Positions 1 to 5,185 of a stretch of DNA of 5,825 nt are shown one piece after another. The position numbers and the translations under genes are program-made. This stretch comes from Acidimicrobiaceae bacterium. GTDB lineage: Bacteria; Actinomycetota; Acidimicrobiia; Acidimicrobiales; UBA8190. Every line of letters begins with the position of its first letter. Positions within the stretch are counted from its first letter, which is position 1. The stretch is from positions 10,162-15,986 of the forward strand of contig DMNK01000168.1 in assembly GCA_003453695.1 (NCBI GenBank), written 5' to 3'. The notes beneath the pieces are model-generated. The model was not told the DNA's origin and did not search any database. It worked only from the letters and a program-made list of their open reading frames with translations.

Positions 1-58
1 GGGGGGGGGGGGCGCGCGGCCCGCCCGACGCGCCCCCCCCGCCGGGGCGGCGCCCCGC
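1..58. other. G/C-only low-complexity window edge
   Basis: These 58 bases hold a single A (position 28) and no T, and begin with twelve consecutive G. Even in GC-rich DNA this is abnormal, and composition returns to normal coding at once from about 59. The ATPase frame stays open through it, giving a Gly/Ala/Pro/Arg-rich string where a P-loop is expected. I read it as low-quality or miscalled sequence at a contig end rather than a biological repeat. Confidence 0.6.
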
Positions 59-1117
59 ATCGGAGGCAAGGTCCTCGTGCTCACCGTCGACCCGGCCCGG
101 CGCCTCGCCAACGCGCTCGGCCTCGAGGGCATCGGCAACACCGAACGTCAGGTGCCGGCCGAGGCCTTCACCGACGCAGGCGTGCGGCCCGCCGGTGCCC
201 TGTGGGCGGCCATGCTCGACACCAAGGAGTCGTGGGACTCGCTCATCCGCACCCATGCCCCCGACGCCCGCACCCGGGACGAGATCCTGGCCAACCCGCT
301 GTACCGGAACATCTCGGGTCGCTTCGTCCAGAGCCACGACTACATCGCCATGGAGCGCCTCTTCGAGATCCATGCCGAGGCCGACTACGACCTCATCGTC
401 GTGGACACGCCCCCCACCCGCAACGCCCTCGACTTCCTCGACGCCCCCGAGCGCATGGCGGACTTCTTCTCGAGCCGCCTGTTGCGCTGGCTCATCGTCC
501 CCTACCGCTCCCGGATCGTGAACATGGCCAGCCGGCCCTTCTACCAGGTCGCCGACCGCATCCTCGGCACGCAGTTCCTCGAGGACATCGCCCAGTTCTT
601 CATCCTCTTCCAAACCATGTACGACGGCTTCGTGGAGCGGGCGCGAGCCGTCCAGCGGCTCCTGGCCGAGCGCCGGACGTCGTTCGTCGTCGTGTCCACG
701 CTGGAGGCGGTCCCGCTTCGCGAGGCCGAGTTCTTCGCCGAGCAGCTCACCAGCCGCAAGCTGCACCTGGGGGCCATCGTGCTCAACAAGGTGCTCCCCG
801 CCTACCTGCGCGACCCGGCCGCCTGCGCCGTGGCCGAGCGCCTGCGCCACCATGCCGAGACGGTGTCGGCGGAGCTGGCGCCACGCCTCGAGGAGGGCGA
901 TCCCAACCAGCTGCGTCGGGTGCTGTCCGAGGTGGGACAGAGCTTCCTCGATTACCGGGTGGTGGCCCAGCGAGAGGCCGAGCAGCGGGCCGAGCTCGGA
1001 GCCGTGCCCGAGTCGCTCGTGACCGTGCCCTTCTTCGACACCGACGTCTACGACCTGTCCGGCCTGCTCCGCCTCGGACAATGGCTGTGGGGGGAGGAGC
1101 CCGCCCTCACCACGTGA
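2..1117 (+). CDS. ArsA/Get3-family ATPase, 5'-partial
   Basis: Soluble P-loop ATPase of the ArsA/Get3 (anion-transporting ATPase-like) family; in actinobacteria such proteins are Get3-like and their clients are poorly defined. The frame is open to the left edge, so the true start lies outside. The GTG at 77 is only the first start codon in the window and falls inside the conserved core. Seen: the switch-I-like DPARRLANAL at 89-118; the switch-II-like motif DTPPTRNALDFLD at 404-442, matching family DTAPTGHTLRxL; STLEAVPLREAEFF near 695-736; and the strand GAIVLNKVLP near 770-799. The nucleotide-binding GKGGVGKT should lie about 24 codons before the DPA motif, around 2-25, but the DNA there reads GGGGARPA in a G/C-only stretch, probably bad sequence. 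Only one cysteine is visible, so a three-Cys arsenite site is absent from this part and arsenite export is unlikely. The family call is firm; the cellular role is not. Confidence 0.88.
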   Translation, partial: GGGGARPARRAPPAGAAPRIGGKVLVLTVDPARRLANALGLEGIGNTERQVPAEAFTDAGVRPAGALWAAMLDTKESWDSLIRTHAPDARTRDEILANPLYRNISGRFVQSHDYIAMERLFEIHAEADYDLIVVDTPPTRNALDFLDAPERMADFFSSRLLRWLIVPYRSRIVNMASRPFYQVADRILGTQFLEDIAQFFILFQTMYDGFVERARAVQRLLAERRTSFVVVSTLEAVPLREAEFFAEQLTSRKLHLGAIVLNKVLPAYLRDPAACAVAERLRHHAETVSAELAPRLEEGDPNQLRRVLSEVGQSFLDYRVVAQREAEQRAELGAVPESLVTVPFFDTDVYDLSGLLRLGQWLWGEEPALTT

Positions 1118-1179
1118 CGAGCACGGCCCGGCACGTTGCGTACCGGCGGCCTCCCGATGTCGACCGGTTCCGTGACGCC

Positions 1180-1195
1180 CATAACCGAATATTGG
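1180..1195 (+). promoter_or_regulatory. AT-richer patch, possible protease promoter
   Basis: The 134-nt gap between the ATPase stop and the protease start has one AT-rich island, CATAACCGAATATTGG, about 55 nt before the protease start. AATATT (1188-1193) or TATTGG (1190-1195) could serve as a -10. TTCCGT at 1168-1173 is the best but poor -35 match, 14 to 16 nt away. The rest of the gap shows no clear terminator or small gene. Weak call from composition and position. Confidence 0.25.
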
Positions 1196-1251
1196 GCACG
1201 CGGCGTGAGGTGCCACCGCCAACCCAGCGGGGTGAGGCCGTTCTTTTGGGC

Positions 1252-2205
1252 ATGATCGCCCGCATGAGATCGCGTGTCCTGCCCCTGCTCCTGTCCTCGG
1301 TCACCGCCGTGGCCGTCGCAGTCCCGCTGGCCCTGAGCGGTCCGTCCCAGGCCGGTGCCGCCAGCCTGCCCACGCAGCCCCCGGCCAACACCGTGCAGCC
1401 CGGCATCCAGCTGCTCGTGCCCCAGCCCGGGTCGTCGGGCAGCTTCGCCGAGTGCACCGCCAACTTCGTGTATTCGAACGGCGTCAACACCTACATCGGC
1501 ATGGCCGCCCACTGCGCCAGCACCGGCAGCTCCACACAGACCGACTGCACCACCCCGGTCCTGCCCGACGGCACGCCGGTGTACATCGGCGAGGGCCCGG
1601 TCTACCTCGACCCGAGCGGCACCCTGTCGGTGGGGGAGGACACCCAGGGCCCCGAGGTGGGGAAGATGGTCTACAACTCGTGGGTCACCATGCAGGGCCT
1701 CGGGATCAACACGAGCGACCCGTCGGGCAACCAGTGTCAGTTCAACGACCTCGCCCTTGTGCAGGTGCTGCCCGGGTGGACGGTGAACCCCACCGTCCCC
1801 ATCTGGGGTGGCCCCGACGGCGTGGCCACCACGTCGCCCGCGCAGGGCTCGACGGTGTACAGCTACCAGAACTCGGCCTTGCGTCTCGGCGTGTCCGCCC
1901 TGAGCCCGAAGATCGGCCTGAGCCTGGGCGACACCCCCGGCTCGGGTGGGTGGAGCCACATCGTCGACACGGTCACGCCAGGCGTCCCCGGTGACTCGGG
2001 GAGCGGGTTCATGGACTCGAGCGGCAACGCCTTCGGGGTGCTGAGCACGCTCAACGCCGGCACGCCTCCGAGCGCCTACGGCGTGGACAACGCCGCCGGC
2101 GACGTGGCGATGGAGCTGGCCTTCTGCAGCGCCCACGGCGGTCTCGGCACGGTGAGCCTGGTGCCCGGCACGACGAAGTTCTCGGGGCTGCCCGGCGGGC
2201 TGTAG
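1252..2205 (+). CDS. Secreted S1-like serine protease
   Basis: Predicted exported endopeptidase of the chymotrypsin/trypsin fold, 317 aa. Residues 1-8 are basic (MIARMRSR), 9-29 form a hydrophobic signal core, and AGA-A or SQA-G near residues 34-37 is a likely signal peptidase I site. The catalytic triad is complete: His87 in MAAHC, Asp166 in NDLAL and Ser249 in PGDSGSG. Cys68 and Cys88 bracket the His loop as in chymotrypsin; Cys99 and Cys162 may pair, leaving Cys292 near the C-terminus. The mature fold starts soon after the signal peptide, so there is no large propeptide. The His-Asp spacing (79 residues) is longer than in chymotrypsin. Start choice: ATG 1252 is conventional, ATG 1264 would also keep the signal peptide, and TTG 1246 sits at better spacing from GGTGAGG (1231-1237). 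The long open frame upstream of 1246 is a shadow of the ATPase gene. Substrate unknown. Confidence 0.85.
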   Translation: MIARMRSRVLPLLLSSVTAVAVAVPLALSGPSQAGAASLPTQPPANTVQPGIQLLVPQPGSSGSFAECTANFVYSNGVNTYIGMAAHCASTGSSTQTDCTTPVLPDGTPVYIGEGPVYLDPSGTLSVGEDTQGPEVGKMVYNSWVTMQGLGINTSDPSGNQCQFNDLALVQVLPGWTVNPTVPIWGGPDGVATTSPAQGSTVYSYQNSALRLGVSALSPKIGLSLGDTPGSGGWSHIVDTVTPGVPGDSGSGFMDSSGNAFGVLSTLNAGTPPSAYGVDNAAGDVAMELAFCSAHGGLGTVSLVPGTTKFSGLPGGL

Positions 2206-2207
2206 GC

Positions 2208-2256
2208 GCGCTCCTCGGGCCATGGTGCTGCGGCGGGCCGGTCAGGGCCCGAGCGC
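2208..2256. terminator. Inverted repeat at convergent gene junction
   Basis: GCGCTC (2208-2213) plus GGGCC (2217-2221) pair with GGCCC (2246-2250) plus GAGCGC (2251-2256), with a CTC bulge and a 24-nt loop. A shorter alternative stem, CGGGCC/GGCCCG (2234-2239 with 2246-2251), shares the right arm. It spans the 36 nt between the converging protease and transglycosylase genes and overlaps the 3' end of the latter. The position suits a bidirectional terminator, but there is no T-tract and GC-rich DNA forms such stems by chance. Confidence 0.3.
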
Positions 2257-2808
2257 CGTGACGTAGGCACTGGCCAAGGCGAGCACCTCGTCGACGTAGG
2301 CAGCCGAGTGGTTGTAGGCGAACACCGCCCGCGCCAGGCCCGAAGCATCTGCTGAGCCGGCCCCCGCCGCGCACAGCAGGCGGGCTGCGGCGTACACGGC
2401 GTCGGTCGGGTCGTAGGGAGAGGGCGGCCGGGCACCCCCCGGCGGCACCGGCATGGCGTACTCGGCGAAGGTGGCCGGGAGGAACTGCATCGGCCCTTCG
2501 GCGCCCGCCCCGTTGGCGCCCGACTGCACGCCGGGGGCGGTGGACGTGCCGTTCGAGGACTCGACGGTCCCGATGGCGGCGAGCACGGCGTAGGACAGCC
2601 CCGGGCAGCTGGCCGCCGCCTGGCGGTACAGCGCCAGCATGACCGGAGGGATGTCGTCGGCGGCAGGCGCCGCTCCGGATCCGATCCCGCCTGCGAGCGG
2701 CGGCCCCGCACCCAGGCCCACCACCGACGCCGCCAGCCCGGCGACGCCCATGGTCGCCACCGACAGCAGCGCCGTCGCCCCGCATCCCATCCCGAGCACC
2801 CACGCCAC
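2242..2808 (-). CDS. Lytic transglycosylase (SLT-like), exported
   Basis: Small peptidoglycan-cleaving enzyme of the lysozyme-like transglycosylase superfamily, 188 aa, expected to cut the MurNAc-GlcNAc bond outside the membrane. Residues 9-33 are hydrophobic, a signal peptide or membrane anchor, followed by a Gly/Ala/Pro linker to about 52. The catalytic domain spans 54-185: Glu83 in IGTVESSNG is the likely catalytic acid; GAEGPMQFLPATF (102-114) matches the family GxMQxxPxT signature; DPTDAVYAAARLL (133-145) and AVFAYNHSAAYV (161-172) are the later conserved helices. Cys68 and Cys146 could form a disulfide. Start: GTG 2808 has GGGTGG about 9 nt upstream; GTG 2799 and ATG 2790 are alternatives, and no ATG lies between 2808 and the upstream in-frame stop at 2883-2881. 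It has a single domain with no LysM or other wall-binding module. It converges on the protease gene. Family call firm, physiological role open. Confidence 0.87.
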   Translation of the reverse strand: MAWVLGMGCGATALLSVATMGVAGLAASVVGLGAGPPLAGGIGSGAAPAADDIPPVMLALYRQAAASCPGLSYAVLAAIGTVESSNGTSTAPGVQSGANGAGAEGPMQFLPATFAEYAMPVPPGGARPPSPYDPTDAVYAAARLLCAAGAGSADASGLARAVFAYNHSAAYVDEVLALASAYVTALGP

Positions 2809-2869
2809 CGGTCGACACCACCCGCGATCGGGCGCGCTGGTCCCCGGGCGCGCCGAAGCGAACAGGAAG

Positions 2870-2883
2870 TGAGCGGTTGCTCA
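2870..2883. promoter_or_regulatory. TGAGC-N4-GCTCA palindrome, possible operator
   Basis: Perfect 5-bp inverted repeat TGAGCGGTTGCTCA, 61 nt upstream of the GTG start of the transglycosylase. Short palindromes of this size are typical of dimeric repressor sites such as TetR-type operators. No regulator gene is in the window and no clear -10/-35 pair flanks the site, so regulation is inference. Confidence 0.3.
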
Positions 2884-2900
2884 GACGAGAAGGCGGGCGT

Positions 2901-2945
2901 GCGGGCCGCGCCTCGAAGCTGCAGCCAGTGCAGCACGGCGCCCGC
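2901..2945 (-). terminator. Segmented hairpin downstream of the hydrolase
   Basis: Three nested arms pair: GCGGGC (2901-2906) with GCCCGC (2940-2945), GCC (2910-2912) with GGC (2937-2939), and CTGCA (2919-2923) with TGCAG (2929-2933) around a 5-nt loop. That gives 14 base pairs broken by two internal loops. It starts about 50 nt beyond the hydrolase stop on the minus strand, so it could end that transcript before the transglycosylase gene. No T-tract follows. With the palindrome at 2870-2883 it is the only structure I see in the 187-nt spacer. Confidence 0.33.
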
Positions 2946-2995
2946 GACGGGTCAAGGGGTGCGCCGGCGTCACCGGGGCCTGCAGGGTTCGGGCT

Positions 2996-3706
2996 CTATC
3001 CGGCGGCGCGCACGTGGGTGTCGAAGAACGTGATGATGCGGGCCCAGGCGTCGTCGGCCTTGGCCTGGTCGTAGCGCAGGGGAAGGAACGTCCCGGTCAC
3101 CTTGGGGAGCAGTCCGGGGTGCGGGTTCATGAATCCATGGGTGGCGCCCTCGTACTCCTTCACGTCGTGGGGCACGCCCAGCGCCTCGAGGGCGCGGCGC
3201 AGGCGGTCGGGATGGCCGCGCAGGTAGCGGTCCCGGCTGCCGAAGCTGGCCACCACCGGGCAGATGCCCTCGAGGGCGCGCTCGGCGTTCGACGGGACCT
3301 CTCCGTAGTTGGGGGCGGCTGCCGCGTACCCGCCTTTGGGCGCGCAGGCGAGTGCCAGACCTCCGCCCATGCAGAAGCCGACGATCCCCACCGACCCGGA
3401 GCACTCGTCGCTCGCCGCCAGCCACGAACGGGCCGCTTCGATGTCGTCGAAGGCCCGTCCGCTTCGGCGCGTCCTGGCCACGAGCGTCGCCATGACACAG
3501 CGCACCTTCGGGCCCCAGAAGTAGAGGTCGGGGACGAGGGCCAGGTAGCCCGCCTCCGCCAGGCGATCGGCGTGGCCCTGCATCTCGGCGGTGAGGCCGA
3601 ACGCCTCGAAGACGACGAGCACCCCGGGGGCCGGCCCGCCCCCGGCGGGGCGGGCGAGGTACCCGGGCATCGTGCCCTGGGCGGTGGGGATGGCGACCTC
3701 GGCCAT
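2996..3706 (-). CDS. Dienelactone hydrolase family protein
   Basis: Cytoplasmic alpha/beta-hydrolase of the dienelactone hydrolase family, 236 aa, the usual size. The Cys-Asp-His triad is visible: Cys112 in GFCMGG (nucleophile elbow), Asp159 in FGSRDRYL and His190 in THGFMNP. Glu34 in VVFEAFGL matches the conserved glutamate that pairs with the nucleophile in classical members. Family enzymes open lactones such as dienelactone in chloroaromatic breakdown, but many relatives act on other esters; no catabolic genes are nearby, so the substrate cannot be assigned. ATG 3706 was chosen because MAEVAIPTAQGTMPGYLARP is a typical N-terminus; the frame stays open to 3847, but those 47 residues do not look like part of the fold. 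No clear Shine-Dalgarno precedes ATG 3706, so the transcript may be leaderless or weakly translated. No signal peptide. Divergent from the gene at 3849. Confidence 0.87.
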   Translation of the reverse strand: MAEVAIPTAQGTMPGYLARPAGGGPAPGVLVVFEAFGLTAEMQGHADRLAEAGYLALVPDLYFWGPKVRCVMATLVARTRRSGRAFDDIEAARSWLAASDECSGSVGIVGFCMGGGLALACAPKGGYAAAAPNYGEVPSNAERALEGICPVVASFGSRDRYLRGHPDRLRRALEALGVPHDVKEYEGATHGFMNPHPGLLPKVTGTFLPLRYDQAKADDAWARIITFFDTHVRAAG

Positions 3707-3848
3707 GACGCCGATGATGGTCGAGGACCGCCCCGGCCGGCCAAGCCGTGCGTCGAACCAAGACCGCTCGTTGTGTTCGGGGTTGTGAAGAATCTCACGG
3801 AGCGTGCCGATATCTGGGCGCAGGGGGGTGTGCGAGCGAGGTGCCAAA
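3707..3848. promoter_or_regulatory. Divergent intergenic region
   Basis: These 142 nt separate the starts of two divergent genes and must carry promoters for both. The part from 3762 to 3815 is richer in A/T than the flanking genes. It contains a direct repeat, TTGTG at 3771-3775 and 3783-3787, spaced 12 nt start to start, a possible tandem protein site. I could not find a -35/-10 pair with acceptable spacing for either gene: TTGTGA (3783) to CGATAT (3808) has 19 nt between. Location supports a regulatory role; exact sites are unresolved. Confidence 0.35.
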
Positions 3849-4424
3849 GTGGTCGTCGTGCTTCGGGGGCGGGCTGGGGTGAGCGGCGGGAACGCCGCGT
3901 CCGAGCCGCGCCGTGACCAGGGGTTGGCCGGGAGGGTGAGCCGCCTGCTCTCCCAGGCCCTGGCGGCCGACGACGCCGAGAAGGCCGGGGTGCGGGCCGA
4001 CGACGTCCTGTCCCGCCCCGAGCTGTGCGAGTCGGTCCTGGGAGGGCCCGACTCGGTGCCGTCGGCCCGGCACGCCGTGGTGCAGCGCTACGGCAGGGTG
4101 GGGGCGCTGCTCGTGGTGGGCTACGAAGGCCGCTGGCGCGCCCGGAGCGCCACCGACGCCTCGGAGAACCCGGCCGCCCTCGATCTGCTGCTCGAGCACT
4201 TCTCCGAGCTCGAGGTGGACGAGCTCGAGGGACTGCTGGGCCGGCTCGAGGGTGGCGACGCCAAGGGCCCCCGCCCGGGCGACGACGAGGTCACCTCGGT
4301 GCGCCGGCGGCTGCACGCCACCTACGCCGTCGCCGCGCGCGACGGCACCGACGCCGCCCACCACGCCTACATGGAGGCGCTGGAGCGCTTCATGGGCCTG
4401 GCCCGCCGCCGCCTGGCGTCCTGA
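3849..4424 (+). CDS. Hypothetical protein, family not recognised
   Basis: I do not recognise this protein of about 191 aa. Coding looks real: the third positions are strongly G/C and the residue mix is normal (Ala/Leu/Arg/Glu, few Pro or His), unlike the shadow frames. The start is set at GTG 3849 because GAGGTG (3838-3843) lies 5 nt upstream and matches the ribosomal anti-SD; GTG 3858, GTG 3879 and GTG 3936 are alternatives. The N-terminal 30 residues are basic and Gly-rich. A middle region (around GRVGALLVVGYEGRW) suggests a short beta hairpin. An acidic, Leu-rich helix follows (LDLLLEHFSELEVDELEGLL), then a Gly/Pro linker and a long C-terminal helix ending in basic residues. No signal peptide, membrane segment, metal motif or cysteine cluster is visible. 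It is probably a small soluble, mostly helical protein. It is divergent from the hydrolase and ends 97 nt before the methyltransferase, with a hairpin between. Confidence 0.65.
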   Translation: MVVVLRGRAGVSGGNAASEPRRDQGLAGRVSRLLSQALAADDAEKAGVRADDVLSRPELCESVLGGPDSVPSARHAVVQRYGRVGALLVVGYEGRWRARSATDASENPAALDLLLEHFSELEVDELEGLLGRLEGGDAKGPRPGDDEVTSVRRRLHATYAVAARDGTDAAHHAYMEALERFMGLARRRLAS

Positions 4425-4426
4425 CA

Positions 4427-4441
4427 CCGGCCCTCGGCCGG
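4427..4441 (+). terminator. Tight hairpin after the hypothetical gene
   Basis: CCGGCC (4427-4432), a CTC loop and GGCCGG (4436-4441) form a perfect 6-bp GC stem beginning 2 nt after the stop codon at 4422-4424. Its place directly after a stop suggests a terminator of the tract-less kind common in high-GC actinobacteria, or a 3'-end stabilising hairpin. No T-run follows. Confidence 0.4.
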
Positions 4442-4498
4442 CAACCGGCGCCGCCGCAGCTCCTCCCGGCATCGTCGGGCCCGCCCGGCACGCCGCCG

Positions 4499-4504
4499 TA
4501 GCAT
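4499..4504 (+). promoter_or_regulatory. Possible -10 element (TAGCAT)
   Basis: TAGCAT matches four of six positions of the TATAAT consensus, including the key T1, A2 and T6, in an otherwise very GC-rich 97-nt gap before the methyltransferase. No good -35 lies 16 to 18 nt upstream, and a start site about 7 nt downstream would fall at the ribosome binding site, leaving a very short leader. Low-confidence call. Confidence 0.22.
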
Positions 4505-4507
4505 CTC

Positions 4508-4514
4508 GAGGGAG
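4508..4514 (+). promoter_or_regulatory. Ribosome binding site deciding the ATG at 4522
   Basis: GAGGGAG ends 7 nt before ATG 4522. This is the best Shine-Dalgarno in the window and fixes the methyltransferase start, ruling out the longer open frame that begins at 4252 inside the previous gene. Confidence 0.75.
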
Positions 4515-4521
4515 ATCCGAG

Positions 4522-5175
4522 ATGCCCGACATCGTCGTCCCCGAGCTCGAGGCCTACACCGAGGCCCACACCACGGCTCCCCCGCCGCACCTGGCGACGG
4601 TGGCCGAACGCACGCGCGCCGAGCTGGCCGCTCCCGGGATGATGGTGGGCGCCGTCGAGGGGCGCTTCCTCGAGATGCTCGTCTTCGCTCTCCGGGCCAG
4701 GCTCGTCCTCGAGATCGGTACCTACAGCGGCTACTCGGCGCTGTCCATGGCGGCCGCGCTCCCGCCGGGAGGGCGCATCGTGAGCTGCGAGCTGAACCCC
4801 GTGCACGCCGCCGCCGCTCGGGAGAACATCGCCGCCAGTCCCTACGCCGGGGACGTCGAGGTGGTCGAAGGCCCGGCGCTCGACACGATCCAGGGCCTGA
4901 TTGGGCCCTTCGACTTCGTGTTCATCGATGCCGACAAGCGCAACTACCTCAACTACTACGGGGCGGTGTTGCCCAAGCTGGCGCCCGCAGGGCTCATCGC
5001 CGCCGACAACACCTTGTGGAACGGCAGGGTGGTGGACCCCGCCGACCTGTCCGAGGACACGGTGGGTCTGCGCGCCTTCAACGACACGGTGGCCGCCGAC
5101 GAGCGGGTGGTGTGCGTGCAGCTCTCCGTGCGCGACGGGGTCACGCTCATCCGTCACGCCGGGCGCTCCGGCTGA
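4522..5175 (+). CDS. Class I SAM-dependent O-methyltransferase
   Basis: Cytoplasmic O-methyltransferase of the cation-dependent (CCoAOMT/catechol-like, Methyltransf_3) family, 217 aa, full length. It moves a methyl group from S-adenosylmethionine to a hydroxyl, in characterised relatives on catechols or caffeoyl-type phenols; the substrate here is unknown. Seen: SAM motif I VLEIGTYSGYSAL (62-74); the acidic residue Glu90 in VSCELNP, expected to hold the ribose; and the metal site in DFVFIDADKRNY (131-142) plus AADNTLWNGRV (160-170), with Asp136, Asp162 and Asn163 as likely divalent-cation ligands. The N-terminal helix region (1-48) with the GRFLEML segment is standard for the family. Start ATG 4522 follows a strong GAGGGAG site. 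The PHP gene begins 10 nt after the stop, so the two are probably one transcript. No truncation or missing key residue. Confidence 0.92.
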   Translation: MPDIVVPELEAYTEAHTTAPPPHLATVAERTRAELAAPGMMVGAVEGRFLEMLVFALRARLVLEIGTYSGYSALSMAAALPPGGRIVSCELNPVHAAAARENIAASPYAGDVEVVEGPALDTIQGLIGPFDFVFIDADKRNYLNYYGAVLPKLAPAGLIAADNTLWNGRVVDPADLSEDTVGLRAFNDTVAADERVVCVQLSVRDGVTLIRHAGRSG

Positions 5176-5185
5176 CGGACCTCTC

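Noticed and set aside
1142..1168. ACCGG/CCGGT stem as a terminator after the ATPase
   Set aside because: Only 5 bp with a 17-nt loop and no T-tract; expected by chance at this GC content.
202..1245. Long open frame running into the protease gene, giving a 667-aa product
   Set aside because: Before about 1246 it overlaps the ATPase in another frame and encodes Pro/Arg/His-rich off-frame sequence; the signal peptide begins at the 1252 start.
1048..2223. 391-aa open frame antisense to the protease
   Set aside because: Arg/Gly/His/Val-rich composition typical of a mirror frame in GC-rich DNA; the plus strand has a full catalytic triad.
2782..2784. Cys9 of the transglycosylase as a lipoprotein attachment site
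   Set aside because: It precedes the hydrophobic stretch instead of following it, so no lipobox arrangement exists.
2051..2936. Two overlapping minus-strand open frames of 256 and 286 aa
   Set aside because: Both are shadows of the transglycosylase, Arg/Pro-rich and without recognisable motifs.
3707..3847. 47-residue N-terminal extension of the hydrolase
   Set aside because: The residues do not resemble the family fold, the region is AT-richer, and the typical N-terminus begins at ATG 3706.
3014..3916. 300-aa plus-strand open frame opposite the hydrolase
   Set aside because: It is the complement of a gene with an intact Cys/Asp/His triad; the composition is shadow-like.
4252..4521. Extended N-terminus of the methyltransferase overlapping the previous gene
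   Set aside because: Ala/Pro/Thr/Arg-rich off-frame sequence; a strong Shine-Dalgarno fixes the start at 4522.
4390..5157. 255-aa open frame antisense to the methyltransferase
   Set aside because: Gly/Val/His-rich mirror frame with no motif; the plus strand has all methyltransferase motifs.
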